64,000 nt of DNA from NCBI RefSeq assembly GCF_031624495.1, contig NZ_JAMQOP010000001.1, forward strand, positions 1,240,001 to 1,304,000, in the 5' to 3' direction. Source of the stretch: Halogeometricum sp. S1BR25-6. Lineage in GTDB: Archaea; Halobacteriota; Halobacteria; Halobacteriales; Haloferacaceae. Positions within the stretch are counted from its first letter, which is position 1. The number at the start of each line of letters is the position of its first letter. Positions 40,588-50,021 of this stretch are shown here, piece by piece. Under the pieces are notes generated by a model. The model worked only from the letters and a program-made list of their open reading frames with translations, had not been told where the DNA came from and made no database searches. Both the position numbers and the translations under genes were made by a program.

Positions 40588-42257
40588 GTTTGGAGAAACC
40601 ACGAGACGAGCAGTCGAACGCCGTCGCCGCGAAGCCGACGACCGGCGAGGAACTTGCCGACCTGCTCGGCGACCTCGTCATCGGCCGCGACGACCACGTG
40701 AACGCCCCGGGGTTCGTCATCCGGCCGACCGACGTGCAGGAGACGCTGTTCCGCCTGCGCGACGACGCCGGATTCGACCACCTCTCGAACGTGACGGCCG
40801 AGGAGCGTGAGGACCGCTACGAGACGATTTACCACCTCACGAGCTACGACGACCGCACGCGCGAGGTGAGCGTCGTCGTCCCCACCACGAAGGACGACCC
40901 GCGCAGTCAGTCGGCGAACCCGGTCTTCCGGACGGCCGACTGGCACGAACGCGAGGCGTACGACCTCATCGGCATCGAGTACGACGACCACCCGGACCTG
41001 CGGCGCATCCTCCTGCCCGACACGTGGCAGGGGCACCCGCTGTCGCTCGACTACGACCAGCGCCGCCCGCAGGTCGTCACGCTGAAGGAGTGGGCGAACC
41101 CGCTCGCGGAGAACCACCGGGACTCCGAGGGGGAGACGATGTACATCAACATCGGTCCCCACCACCCGGCGACGCACGGCGTCCTGCACGTCAGAACGGT
41201 CCTCGACGGTGAACAGGTCGCCGACGTCGACCCGGACATCGGCTACCTCCACCGCTGCGAGGAGCAGATGTGTCAGAACAAGACGTACCGCCACCAGATC
41301 ATGCCGTACCCCGACCGCTGGGACTACGGCTCGGCGGGGCTGCTCAACGAGTGGGCGTACGCCCGCGCCGCGGAGGACCTCAACGACATCGACGTGCCGG
41401 AGTACGCGCAGATCATCCGGACGATGGGCGCGGAACTCTGCCGCATCGCCTCGCACATGCTGGCCGTCGGGACGTTCGCCTTAGACGTCTACGGCGACTT
41501 CACGGCCATCTTCATGTACGCGATGCGCGACCGCGAGATCATCCAGAACATCCTCGAGGACCTCACGGGTCAGCGGATGATGTTCAACTACTTCCGCCTC
41601 GGCGGCGTCGTCTGGGACCTCCCCGAACCTCGCGAGGAGTTCTTCGAGAAGATTCGGGACTTCCTCGACGACCTGCCGGAGACGCTGGAGGAGTACCACG
41701 ACCTCATCTCGGGCAACGAGATTCTCCAACTGCGCACCATCGACACGGGCGTCCTGCCGACCGAAGTCGCCAAATCGTACGGCGCGACCGGTCCGGTCGC
41801 CCGCGCCTCGGACGTCGACTACGACCTGCGCCGCGACGACCCGTACGGCTACTACGACCAACTCGACTGGGACGTCGTCACCGACGACGGCTGTGACAAC
41901 TACAGCCGCCTGCTCTGTCGGATGCGCGAGGTCGAGGAGTCCGCGAAGATCATCTCCCAGTGCGTCGACCTGCTCGAGGACTGGCCCGAGGAGGAGCGCA
42001 CCATCCAGTCGAACGTCCCGCGGACCCTGCGTCCGGAGGACGACACCGAAATCTACCGCGCCGTCGAGGGCGCGAAGGGCGAACTCGGCATCTACATCCG
42101 CGCGGACGGCACCGACAAGCCGGGCCGCTTCAAGATTCGCAGCCCGTGCTTCTCGAACCTGCAGACGCTGCCGGAGATCTCCAACGGCGAGTACCTCCCG
42201 GACATGATCGCGTCGCTCGGGAGCCTGGACATCATCCTCGGTGAGGTCGACCGATGA
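40584..42257 (+). CDS. nuoCD: Complex I fused subunit C/D
   Basis: 557 residues, a fusion. About 1-175 is NuoC (30-kDa) with HLTSYDDRTREVSVVV and DWHEREAYDLIGIEYDDHPDLRRILLP. About 180-557 is NuoD (49-kDa) starting INIGPHHPATHGVLHVRTVLDGE, with GYLHRCEEQM carrying the quinone-site His and the C-terminal FKIRSPCFSNLQTLP. The fusion is seen in enterobacteria and haloarchaea. Overlaps nuoB and nuoH by 4 nt each. Confidence 0.95.
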   Translation: MSLEKPRDEQSNAVAAKPTTGEELADLLGDLVIGRDDHVNAPGFVIRPTDVQETLFRLRDDAGFDHLSNVTAEEREDRYETIYHLTSYDDRTREVSVVVPTTKDDPRSQSANPVFRTADWHEREAYDLIGIEYDDHPDLRRILLPDTWQGHPLSLDYDQRRPQVVTLKEWANPLAENHRDSEGETMYINIGPHHPATHGVLHVRTVLDGEQVADVDPDIGYLHRCEEQMCQNKTYRHQIMPYPDRWDYGSAGLLNEWAYARAAEDLNDIDVPEYAQIIRTMGAELCRIASHMLAVGTFALDVYGDFTAIFMYAMRDREIIQNILEDLTGQRMMFNYFRLGGVVWDLPEPREEFFEKIRDFLDDLPETLEEYHDLISGNEILQLRTIDTGVLPTEVAKSYGATGPVARASDVDYDLRRDDPYGYYDQLDWDVVTDDGCDNYSRLLCRMREVEESAKIISQCVDLLEDWPEEERTIQSNVPRTLRPEDDTEIYRAVEGAKGELGIYIRADGTDKPGRFKIRSPCFSNLQTLPEISNGEYLPDMIASLGSLDIILGEVDR

Positions 42258-43312
42258 CGCCGCTGCAGTCCCAGACGCCGCTGCCGGACACCATCGCCAA
42301 CCTGCTGGGGCTGTCCGGTCTGCTCGGAACGGTCGTCGGAGCGCTCATCGGCGCGTTCCTCATCGCCAACATCGTGCTGCTGCAGACGGCCGTCGCCGGC
42401 CCGTGGGCCAAGCGGAAGATCACGGCGGCGTTCACCGACCGCATCTCGGTCAACCGCGTCGGACCGTTCGGTCTCCTCACCATCGTGGTCGACGCCGTGC
42501 GACTGCTCTCGAAGGAGTTGGTCATTCCGGACGGCGTCGACAGACCCGCCTACGACCTCGGTCCCCTCTTCATTCCGTTCTCCGCCATCCTCGGGTTTGC
42601 CGTCATCCCGATGGGTAACGGCATCCACCTCGCCGACCCGGAGACGGGACTCGTGTTCGCGTTCGCGGCCGCCTCCATGGCCTCGCTCGGGATCATGATG
42701 ATGGGGTACGGCTCGGACAACAAGTACTCGCTGCTCGGCGGTCTGCGCGCCATCGCGGCCAACATCGCCTACGAGATTCCGCTCGTCGTCACGGGGGCGT
42801 CGGTGGTGCTGTTCACCGGCACGCTTCGGATGAGCGAAATCGTTGCCGCGCAGACCGAACCGCTTCTGACCGTTGCGGGCGTGACGATTCCGCAGTGGTT
42901 CGCGTTCGTCAACCCGTTCGCGTTCGTGCTGTTCGTCATCGCGAACCTCGCAGAGGTCGGGCGGAACCCGTTCGACATCCCCGAAGCGCCGACCGAAATC
43001 GTCGCCGGGTACCAGACTGAGTACTCCTCGGTGTACTTCGTGCTTATCTACCTCGGCGAGTTCGTCCACATCTTCCTCGGCGGCGCCATCGCGGCGACGC
43101 TGTTCCTCGGCGGTCCGGCGGGGCCGGTCCTGCCCGGATTCGTCTGGTTCCTGATCAAGATTTGGGCGTTCTACTTCTTCACGCAGTGGGCGCGCTCGGC
43201 AATTCCGCGCCTCCGCGTCGACCAGTTCCTCGACATCGGTTGGAAGGGCATGCTCGTCCTTTCGTTCGCGAACCTGGTGCTCACGGCCATCATCGTGGGA
43301 GTGATAGCATGA
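42254..43312 (+). CDS. nuoH: Complex I subunit H
   Basis: 352 residues with eight or so membrane segments. RISVNRVGPFGLLTIVVDAVRLLSKE and NPFDIPEAPTEIVAGYQTEYSSVYF are NuoH landmarks that build the quinone channel with NuoB and NuoD; the acidic residues of the E-channel are present in the latter segment. ATG overlaps the nuoCD stop. Confidence 0.95.
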   Translation: MTPLQSQTPLPDTIANLLGLSGLLGTVVGALIGAFLIANIVLLQTAVAGPWAKRKITAAFTDRISVNRVGPFGLLTIVVDAVRLLSKELVIPDGVDRPAYDLGPLFIPFSAILGFAVIPMGNGIHLADPETGLVFAFAAASMASLGIMMMGYGSDNKYSLLGGLRAIAANIAYEIPLVVTGASVVLFTGTLRMSEIVAAQTEPLLTVAGVTIPQWFAFVNPFAFVLFVIANLAEVGRNPFDIPEAPTEIVAGYQTEYSSVYFVLIYLGEFVHIFLGGAIAATLFLGGPAGPVLPGFVWFLIKIWAFYFFTQWARSAIPRLRVDQFLDIGWKGMLVLSFANLVLTAIIVGVIA

Positions 43313-43770
43313 TCGGACTGCTCAAATCCATGGCGACGACGATGAAGCACGCGCTGGACGGCGAGACGTTCACGGTGGAGTATCCGGACGTCGCGCCCGA
43401 AGTCAGCCCCCGGTTCCGCGGGGTGCACAAGTTCAGCCAAGAGCGCTGCATCTGGTGCCGCCAGTGCGAGAACGTCTGCCCGAACGACACCATCCAGATC
43501 GTTCAGGACGACCAGCGCAACGGCGAACAGTACAACCTCCACATCGGCCAGTGCATCTACTGCCGACTGTGCGAGGAGGTCTGCCCGGTGGACGCCATCC
43601 TGCTCACGCAGAACTTCGAGTTCACCGCGGACACGAAAGACGAGTTCGTCTACAACAAAGAACAGTTGAAGAACGTCCCCTGGTACAAGGATATCGACCC
43701 GCTGAACTCCCGAGAACCCGACCGCGACGCGTGGATCGGGGAGGGTGACGGCGAAGTCGACTACCAGTGA
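43309..43770 (+). CDS. nuoI: Complex I subunit I (2x 4Fe-4S ferredoxin)
   Basis: 153 residues. Two 4Fe-4S motifs: C47-x2-C50-x2-C53-x3-C57 and C82-x2-C85-x2-C88-x3-C92. It carries electrons from the donor to NuoB. In this cluster no nuoE, F or G follows, so NuoI may be the entry point for an external donor such as reduced ferredoxin or another carrier. The C-terminal 40 residues are acidic. Confidence 0.95.
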   Translation: MIGLLKSMATTMKHALDGETFTVEYPDVAPEVSPRFRGVHKFSQERCIWCRQCENVCPNDTIQIVQDDQRNGEQYNLHIGQCIYCRLCEEVCPVDAILLTQNFEFTADTKDEFVYNKEQLKNVPWYKDIDPLNSREPDRDAWIGEGDGEVDYQ

Positions 43771-43882
43771 GGTGACTCGCTGGTTCGACGGTACCGTCGC
43801 CCGACGGCCGACCCGCGGTTGCGATTGCGATTTCGCGGGGTCGGCTCCGGGCGCTCTCGAAATGTTCAAAGGGATTCCTCAA

Positions 43883-43886
43883 GGAG
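43883..43886 (+). promoter_or_regulatory. Shine-Dalgarno-like site before nuoJ1
   Basis: GGAG within CAAGGAGACAC lies 9 nt before the ATG at 43896. It follows the only sizeable gap inside the nuo cluster (125 bp, 43771-43895), where nuoJ1 lacks translational coupling to nuoI. The rest of the gap shows no gene and no clear promoter. Confidence 0.5.
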
Positions 43887-43895
43887 ACACACACA

Positions 43896-44156
43896 ATGGT
43901 TTATGAAACCATCGCGTTCGCGCTGTTCGCCCTCATCACCGTGGGCTGCAGCCTGGGCGTCGTCCTCGTGCGGGACATCTGGCATTCCGCACTCCTACTC
44001 GGGGGCGCGCTCTTGAGCGTCGCGGTGCACTACGTGATGCTGCAAGCGGAGTTTCTCGCCGCGATGCAGATTCTCGTCTACGTGGGCGGGATACTGATTC
44101 TGGTCACGTTCGCCGTGATGCTGACGCGTACACGTTCGGAGGTGAATAGCGCATGA
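43896..44156 (+). CDS. nuoJ1: Complex I subunit J, N-terminal part
   Basis: 86 residues with three membrane segments: IAFALFALITVGCSLGVVLV, LLLGGALLSVAVHYVMLQAEFL and ILVYVGGILILVTFAVML. This is the first half of NuoJ, including the QAEFLAAMQILVYVGGIL pi-bulge helix. In most organisms NuoJ is one chain of about 170 residues; here it ends in RTRSEVNSA and the rest is a separate gene overlapping by 4 nt. Confidence 0.92.
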   Translation: MVYETIAFALFALITVGCSLGVVLVRDIWHSALLLGGALLSVAVHYVMLQAEFLAAMQILVYVGGILILVTFAVMLTRTRSEVNSA

Positions 44157-44551
44157 CGACCAAACCGGAACTGAAGCTCGGTTCGCATCTCGTGCCGGGT
44201 CTGGCCGCCGTCGCACTGTTCGTCGTGATGGCCGCGGTGTTCCTCACGGCGTCGTTCCCGGAGCCGCAGGGCTTCGCGAACGACGCGAGCGTCGTCGCCA
44301 GTATCGGCTACGCGATGTTCAACCTCGACTTCGGCGGCATCTCGTCGGAGAGCTTCCTCGTCGCGTTCGAGATAATCGATATCGTGCTCGTGGCCGCGCT
44401 GGTGGGTGCCGTGATGCTCGCGCGCCGCGAACCCGGCACGACGTCGGTAAAGCTCGTCTCGGACGGCGGGCGGCGGCTGCGGGAGACGCTCTCGAAGACC
44501 GACGAAGCGACCGACGAGCGGACGGACGAGAGCACGGAGGGTGAGCACTGA
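44153..44551 (+). CDS. nuoJ2: Complex I subunit J, C-terminal part
   Basis: 132 residues with two membrane segments (VPGLAAVALFVVMAAVFLTA and FEIIDIVLVAALVGAVMLAR) and the sequence FLVAFEIIDIVLVAALVGAV that matches the last helix of NuoJ. A charged C-terminal tail of about 45 residues follows. Overlaps nuoJ1 by 4 nt and nuoK by 1 nt. Confidence 0.9.
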   Translation: MTTKPELKLGSHLVPGLAAVALFVVMAAVFLTASFPEPQGFANDASVVASIGYAMFNLDFGGISSESFLVAFEIIDIVLVAALVGAVMLARREPGTTSVKLVSDGGRRLRETLSKTDEATDERTDESTEGEH

Positions 44552-44853
44552 TGGTTCCGCCACAGTACTACCTTCTGCTCTCGGCGGCCGTCTTCTGTAT
44601 CGGGCTGTTCGGCATCCTGACGCGGCGCAACGCGCTGCTGTTCCTGATGTCGGTCGAACTGATGTTGAACGCCGCGAACATCAACCTCGTCGCGTTCTCC
44701 TACGTCTGGGGGAACGTCACGGGGCAGACGTTCGGGCTGTTCACGATGGCGATCGCCGCCGCCGAAGTCGCCGTCGGTCTCGGCATCATCCTGGTGCTGT
44801 ACCGCGACTTCGGCGACGTCGACGTCACCGAAGCGGCGACGATGAGGTGGTAA
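44551..44853 (+). CDS. nuoK: Complex I subunit K
   Basis: 100 residues, three membrane segments. The two conserved membrane glutamates are in FLMSVELMLNAANINLV and AAAEVAVGLGIILVLY. Proton-channel subunit of the membrane arm. ATG overlaps the nuoJ2 stop by 1 nt. Confidence 0.95.
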   Translation: MVPPQYYLLLSAAVFCIGLFGILTRRNALLFLMSVELMLNAANINLVAFSYVWGNVTGQTFGLFTMAIAAAEVAVGLGIILVLYRDFGDVDVTEAATMRW

Positions 44854-44854
44854 G

Positions 44855-46876
44855 ATGGCAGGAATATTCGACTTCGCTCCGGCGATCGTACTGTTGCCGT
44901 TCGTCTCGTTCCTCGTCGCCCTCGCCGTGGGTGACCGACTACCTAAGGGCGGCGCGTTCGCCGGTATCGTCGCGACGGCGGGTTCGTTCCTCCTGTCGGT
45001 CGCGACGTTCTTCGCGGTCAGTGGGGGACAGACGTACAACCAAACGATATACACGTGGGCCAACGGGCTCGACGGGGCCGTCACGCTAACCTTCGGCCTG
45101 CTCATCGACCCGCTGTCGGCGATGATGCTCGTCATCGTGACGCTCGTCGCCACGCTGGTCCACGTGTTCAGTCTCGGCTACATGAACGACGAAGGCGAGA
45201 CGGGCCTGCCGCGCTACTACGCCGGCCTCGGTCTGTTCACCGCCTCCATGCTCGGGTTCGTCGTCGCCGACAACCTGCTCATGGCGTTCATGTTCTTCGA
45301 GCTGGTGGGCCTCTGTTCGTACCTGCTCATCGGCTTCTGGTTCCGCGAACCCGGCCCGCCGTCGGCCGCGAAGAAGGCGTTCCTCGTCACGCGCTTCGGG
45401 GACTACTTCTTCCTCGTCGGCGTCGTCGCCGTCTTCGCGACGTTCGGCACCGCCGCGTTCGCCGGGCCCGAATCGTTCCCGCACCTCGCCGAACAGGCCA
45501 TCGCGGGCGAGCACTCGGTGAACACGTTCGGGTTCGACCCGCAGACGTGGTTCACCGTCGTCGGCCTCCTCGTGCTCGGCGGGGTTGTCGGGAAGTCGGC
45601 GCAGTTCCCCCTCCACACGTGGCTCCCGGACGCCATGGAGGGTCCGACGCCCGTCTCCGCGCTCATCCACGCCGCGACGATGGTCGCCGCCGGGGTGTAC
45701 CTCGTCGCGCGGATGTACGGCTTCTACGCGCTCTCGCCGACGGCGCTCGCCATCATCGCCCTCATCGGGGGCTTCACCGCCCTCTTCGCGGCGACGATGG
45801 GCGTCGTCAAGCGCGAGATAAAGCAGGTGCTCGCGTACTCGACTATCTCCCAGTACGGCTACATGATGCTGGGGCTGGGCGGCGGCGGCTACGTCGCCGC
45901 GACGTTCCACCTGATGACGCACGCGTTCTTCAAGGCGCTCCTGTTCCTCGGCGCCGGGTCGGTCATCATCGCGATGCACCACAACGAGAACATGTGGGAA
46001 ATGGGCGGGCTGAAAGACAAGATGCCCGTCACCTACTACACGTTCCTCTCGGGGTCGCTCGCGCTGGCGGGCATCGTCCCGTTCGCCGGCTTCTGGTCGA
46101 AGGACGAGGTGCTGTACGAAACGCTCATCCACGGTCTCGGCGGGAGTCCGGTGCTCCTCGTCGCGTACGCGATGGGTCTCCTCGCGGTGTTCTTCACCGG
46201 CTTCTACACCTTCCGGATGGTGCTTCTCACGTTCCACGGCGAACCGCGCTCGCAGACGGCCCGTGACCCGCACGGCGTCCACTGGAACGTGAAGGGACCG
46301 CTCGTCGTCCTCGGCATCCTCGCCGCGACGACGGGTCTCGTCAACATGGTGCCCGTCCAGAAGCTCCTCGGAATCGAGGGAATCGACTTCCTCCACCAGT
46401 GGCTGGACGGCGGCTTCGAGGGACTGACCGCGCACCACTACGGCGACCTGATTCCGTACAGTTCCGCCTACATCGGCGGCGGTGAGGCGGCGACGGTGGC
46501 CATCGGGGCCGCCGTCTCGCTCGGACTCGCCCTGGCCGGGGCGGGGCTCGCGTACTTCCTGTACAACGACCCCGAACCGACCGAGCACACCGACAAACTC
46601 GGCGGCGCCAAGACGGTGCTGTACAACAACTACTACCAAGACGAGTACCAAGTGTGGCTGGCGAACAGCGTCATGCGCCCGTTCTCGCGCGGCGCGGACA
46701 AGTTCGACCAGGGCGTCGTCGACGGCGTCGTCAACGGCGTCTCCAGCGTCAGCCTGTTCTCGGGTAACCGCGTCCGCCGCATCCAGTCGGGCGTCGTGAG
46801 CAACTACGCCGCGCTCCTCACCCTGGGGCTGACGGCGCTGATTCTCGGCTTCGGCCTCCTCGGAGGGTGGTTCTGA
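44855..46876 (+). CDS. nuoL: Complex I subunit L (antiporter-like)
   Basis: 673 residues. FELVGLCSYLLIGFWF carries the TM5 Glu; KSAQFPLHTWLPDAMEGPTPVSALIHAATMVAAGVYL is the Mrp/NuoL landmark with the TM7 Lys and the proton-path His; TISQYGYMMLGLG and HAFFKALLFLGAG follow. The C terminus has the extra segments of NuoL, including the lateral-helix region. Begins one base after the nuoK stop. Confidence 0.95.
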   Translation: MAGIFDFAPAIVLLPFVSFLVALAVGDRLPKGGAFAGIVATAGSFLLSVATFFAVSGGQTYNQTIYTWANGLDGAVTLTFGLLIDPLSAMMLVIVTLVATLVHVFSLGYMNDEGETGLPRYYAGLGLFTASMLGFVVADNLLMAFMFFELVGLCSYLLIGFWFREPGPPSAAKKAFLVTRFGDYFFLVGVVAVFATFGTAAFAGPESFPHLAEQAIAGEHSVNTFGFDPQTWFTVVGLLVLGGVVGKSAQFPLHTWLPDAMEGPTPVSALIHAATMVAAGVYLVARMYGFYALSPTALAIIALIGGFTALFAATMGVVKREIKQVLAYSTISQYGYMMLGLGGGGYVAATFHLMTHAFFKALLFLGAGSVIIAMHHNENMWEMGGLKDKMPVTYYTFLSGSLALAGIVPFAGFWSKDEVLYETLIHGLGGSPVLLVAYAMGLLAVFFTGFYTFRMVLLTFHGEPRSQTARDPHGVHWNVKGPLVVLGILAATTGLVNMVPVQKLLGIEGIDFLHQWLDGGFEGLTAHHYGDLIPYSSAYIGGGEAATVAIGAAVSLGLALAGAGLAYFLYNDPEPTEHTDKLGGAKTVLYNNYYQDEYQVWLANSVMRPFSRGADKFDQGVVDGVVNGVSSVSLFSGNRVRRIQSGVVSNYAALLTLGLTALILGFGLLGGWF

Positions 46877-48405
46877 TGTTGATAGAAGGGCTCATCGCCG
46901 TCGCGTTCGTCGCCGCCCTGGTCGTGTTCGTCTCGCCGGACGAGTACGCCGGTCGGCTGGCGGCCGCGCTCAGTCTCGTCCCCATCGCGGGGTCGCTCTA
47001 CATGTGGTCACAGTTCGACGCGACCGGAAACGCCCTCCTGGGCGGCTCCATCGCGTTCGAGACGGACTTCGTCTGGCTCGCGCTGGGCGGGTTGGACGTC
47101 CACTGGTTTGTCGGGATGGACGGCATCAGCATGCCGCTCGTCGTCCTGACGACCATCCTCACGACGCTGGCCATCGTCAGCGCGTGGACGCCCATCGACA
47201 CGCGTCAGTCCCAGTTCTACGGGCTGATGCTGTTCATGGAGGCGAACCTCCTCGGCGTCTTCACGGCGCTCGACTTCTTCGTCTGGTTCGTCTTCTGGGA
47301 GGCCGTGCTGGTCCCGATGTACTTCCTCATCGGCATCTGGGGCGGCCCGCGCCGCAAGTACGCGGCGATCAAGTTCTTCGTCTACACGAACATCGCCTCC
47401 CTGGCGATGTTCATCGGCTTCATCGCCCTCGTGTTCGGCCTCGGCGACTCCGTGTCGTCGATGCGCCTGCCCGAAATCGCGATGGCGCTCAGGGGCGGGG
47501 AGTTGGGAGGCTTCGCCGGCTTGGACGCCGGCGCGCTGAAGCTGGCGGCGTTCCTCGCGATGTTCGTCGGCTTCGCCGTGAAGGTTCCCGTCGTGCCCCT
47601 GCACACGTGGCTGCCCGACGCCCACGTCGAGGCGCCCACGCCGGCCTCGGTGATGCTGGCGGGCGTCCTCCTGAAGATGGGGACCTACGCGCTGCTGCGG
47701 TTCAACTTCACGATGATGCCCGACGTGGCGCAGGCGCTCGTCGTCCCCATCGCGCTCATCGCCGTCATCAGCGTCATCTACGGCGCGGTGCTGGCGCTGG
47801 CTCAGCAGGACCTCAAGCGCATCGTCGCCTACTCGTCGGTGTCGTCGATGGGCTACGTCATCCTCGGACTCGTCGCGTACACGACGTACGGCGTCGGCGG
47901 CGCGACGTTCCAGATGGTCGCCCACGGCCTCATCTCCGGACTGATGTTCATGGCCGTCGGCGTCATTTACAACACGACGCACACGCGGATGGTCGGCGAC
48001 ATGTCCGGCATCGCCGACCGGATGCCCGTCACCTCGGGTATCTTCGTCGCGGGCGCGTTCGGCTACATGGGGCTGCCCCTGATGGCCGGCTTCGCCGGGG
48101 AGTTCTTCATCTTCCAGGGCGCGTTCACCTCGACGGTCCACTCCGCAATGCCGCTGTTCACGGCGGCCGCGATGTTCGGTATCGTCATCGTCGCCGGCTA
48201 CCTGCTGCTCGCGATGCAGCGAACGCTGTTCGGGCCGTTCCGCTTCGACGGCGAGTACGAGGTGACCGAGGCGGCGTTCCACGACGTGGCGCCGCTGGCG
48301 GTGCTTCTCCTCCTCGTCATCGTGCTCGGGGTGGCGCCGGACCTGTTCTTCCAGATGATTCAACAAGCGGTTAACCCGATTCTCCAGACCGGAGGTGGCC
48401 TCTGA
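46876..48405 (+). CDS. nuoM: Complex I subunit M (antiporter-like)
   Basis: 509 residues from the ATG at 46876, which overlaps the nuoL stop by 1 nt (TGATG); an in-frame GTG at 46867 is less likely. FVWFVFWEAVLVPMYFLIGIWGG holds the TM5 Glu, VKVPVVPLHTWLPDAHVEAPTPASVMLAGVLLKMGTY the TM7 Lys and the loop. Typical NuoM length. Confidence 0.95.
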   Translation: MLIEGLIAVAFVAALVVFVSPDEYAGRLAAALSLVPIAGSLYMWSQFDATGNALLGGSIAFETDFVWLALGGLDVHWFVGMDGISMPLVVLTTILTTLAIVSAWTPIDTRQSQFYGLMLFMEANLLGVFTALDFFVWFVFWEAVLVPMYFLIGIWGGPRRKYAAIKFFVYTNIASLAMFIGFIALVFGLGDSVSSMRLPEIAMALRGGELGGFAGLDAGALKLAAFLAMFVGFAVKVPVVPLHTWLPDAHVEAPTPASVMLAGVLLKMGTYALLRFNFTMMPDVAQALVVPIALIAVISVIYGAVLALAQQDLKRIVAYSSVSSMGYVILGLVAYTTYGVGGATFQMVAHGLISGLMFMAVGVIYNTTHTRMVGDMSGIADRMPVTSGIFVAGAFGYMGLPLMAGFAGEFFIFQGAFTSTVHSAMPLFTAAAMFGIVIVAGYLLLAMQRTLFGPFRFDGEYEVTEAAFHDVAPLAVLLLLVIVLGVAPDLFFQMIQQAVNPILQTGGGL

Positions 48406-49928
48406 TGTCGACGTCCGCGCTGCTCGCGCTTCAGAGTTCGCCGCTCCCGGACTGGATGGCCGTCTCGCCGGCGCTCATCCTCGCGCTGACGGGGCTGCTA
48501 CTCCTGGCTATCGACAGCATCGACCCCACCTCCTCGAACAGTCCCCTCCTGGCCGGCCTCTCGACGGCCGGGTCGCTGTTCGCGTTCGCCGTCGCCGGCT
48601 GGTTCCTCATCGAGGGGACCGGACAGTCGGCGACCGGAGGTGCGATATCGCTGTACGGCGACGCCTTGGTCGTCGACGGCATGAGCCTGTTCTTCACGCT
48701 CATCTTCACCGTCGTCGCCGCGATGGTCTCCATCGCCTCGATGGACTACATCTCGAAGGAGCGCTACCAGGGCGAGTTCTACGCCCTCGTGCTGTTCGCC
48801 GCCACCGGCATGGTGCTCATGTCGATGTCGAACTCGCTGGCGACGGCGTTCGTCAGCCTCGAACTCGCTTCCCTCCCCTCGTACGCCCTCGTGGCGTTCC
48901 TGAAGGACAACAGGGGAAGCGTCGAGGCGGCGATGAAGTACTTCCTCATCGGCGCGCTCTCCTCGGCGGTGTTCGCGTTCGGTATCAGCCTCGTCTACGC
49001 CGTCACGGGGTCGCTGCTGCTCCCCGACATCGCGAGCGCGCTCTCGGGGGCCGACGGCATGACCGGCGTCCTCGGGATGGGCATGCTGATGATCCTCGGC
49101 GGCTTCGCGTTCAAGACGGCCTCCGTCCCGTTCCACTTCTGGGCGCCGGAGGCCTACGAGGGCGCGCCCGCGCCCATCTCGGCGTTCCTCTCGTCGGCCT
49201 CGAAGGCCGCCGGGTTCGCCATCGCGTTCCGCGTGTTCGTCGAGGCGTTCCCCCTCGGCGGACTCCCCGCGGGCGTCGACTGGGTGCTGGCGTTCCAGAT
49301 TCTCGCCGTCGTCACGATGACGCTCGGCAACTTCGCCGCGGCGACACAGGAGAACGTCAAGCGGATGCTCGCGTACTCCTCCGTCGGCCACGCGGGGTAC
49401 GCCTTGATCGGACTCGCGGCGCTGTCGGCGAACGGGCCGAACGCGAACGTGCTCGGCGCCTCGATGGCGCACCTGCTGGTGTACGGCTTCATGAACACCG
49501 GCGCGTTCCTGTTCATCGCCCTGGCCGAACACTGGGGCGTCGGACGGACATTCGAGGACTACAACGGCCTCGGCGCGAAGGCGCCGATGGCCTCCGTCGC
49601 CATGAGCGTCTTCATGTTCAGCCTCGCGGGCCTCCCGCCGTTCGGCGGCTTCTTCTCGAAGTACGCCCTGTTCTACTCGGCCATCGAGGCCGGGTTCTGG
49701 TGGCTCGCCGCCGTCGGCGCGATAAACAGCGCGCTGTCGCTGTTCTACTACAGTCGCGTCGTCAAGGCGCTGTGGATAGAGGACGACACGTCGTCGCTCG
49801 AACTGGGCTCGAAGCCCGTCGGCCTCTACACGGCCGTCATCTTCGCGGCCGTCGGGACGCTGTTGTTGCTCCCGGCGTTCCGCCCGGTCATCGAGACGGC
49901 TCAAACCGTCGCCGCCGCGCTGTTCTGA
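48405..49928 (+). CDS. nuoN: Complex I subunit N (antiporter-like)
   Basis: 507 residues. LFAATGMVLMSMSNSLATAFVSLELASLPSYALVAF, FKTASVPFHFWAPEAYEGAPAPISAFLSSASKAAGFA and LPPFGGFFSKYALF are NuoN landmarks. Last gene of the cluster; ATG overlaps the nuoM stop by 1 nt. A pyrimidine-rich run follows the stop. Confidence 0.95.
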   Translation: MSTSALLALQSSPLPDWMAVSPALILALTGLLLLAIDSIDPTSSNSPLLAGLSTAGSLFAFAVAGWFLIEGTGQSATGGAISLYGDALVVDGMSLFFTLIFTVVAAMVSIASMDYISKERYQGEFYALVLFAATGMVLMSMSNSLATAFVSLELASLPSYALVAFLKDNRGSVEAAMKYFLIGALSSAVFAFGISLVYAVTGSLLLPDIASALSGADGMTGVLGMGMLMILGGFAFKTASVPFHFWAPEAYEGAPAPISAFLSSASKAAGFAIAFRVFVEAFPLGGLPAGVDWVLAFQILAVVTMTLGNFAAATQENVKRMLAYSSVGHAGYALIGLAALSANGPNANVLGASMAHLLVYGFMNTGAFLFIALAEHWGVGRTFEDYNGLGAKAPMASVAMSVFMFSLAGLPPFGGFFSKYALFYSAIEAGFWWLAAVGAINSALSLFYYSRVVKALWIEDDTSSLELGSKPVGLYTAVIFAAVGTLLLLPAFRPVIETAQTVAAALF

Positions 49929-49978
49929 GCGCGGGGCGGCGGAGAAACGACGTTCGACGGTTCGGTTCCGGTCTTCCG

Positions 49979-50008
49979 TTCTCTGCTCTCTCTTCTCTCT
50001 CCGCTTTC
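49979..50008 (+). terminator. Pyrimidine-rich tract after nuoN
   Basis: Thirty bases that are almost entirely C and T (repeated CTCT and TTCTCT units) begin 51 nt after the nuoN stop, in the gap to the convergent gene ending at 50022. Possible terminator of the nuo transcript; T-runs are short, so confidence is low. Confidence 0.35.
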
Positions 50009-50021
50009 GACTCGGCCGAGC

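Noticed and set aside
43771-43895. Possible small gene or tRNA in the gap inside the nuo cluster
   Set aside because: No start-stop pair with coding character and no cloverleaf arms; GGTTCGACGG is an isolated resemblance to a T-loop.
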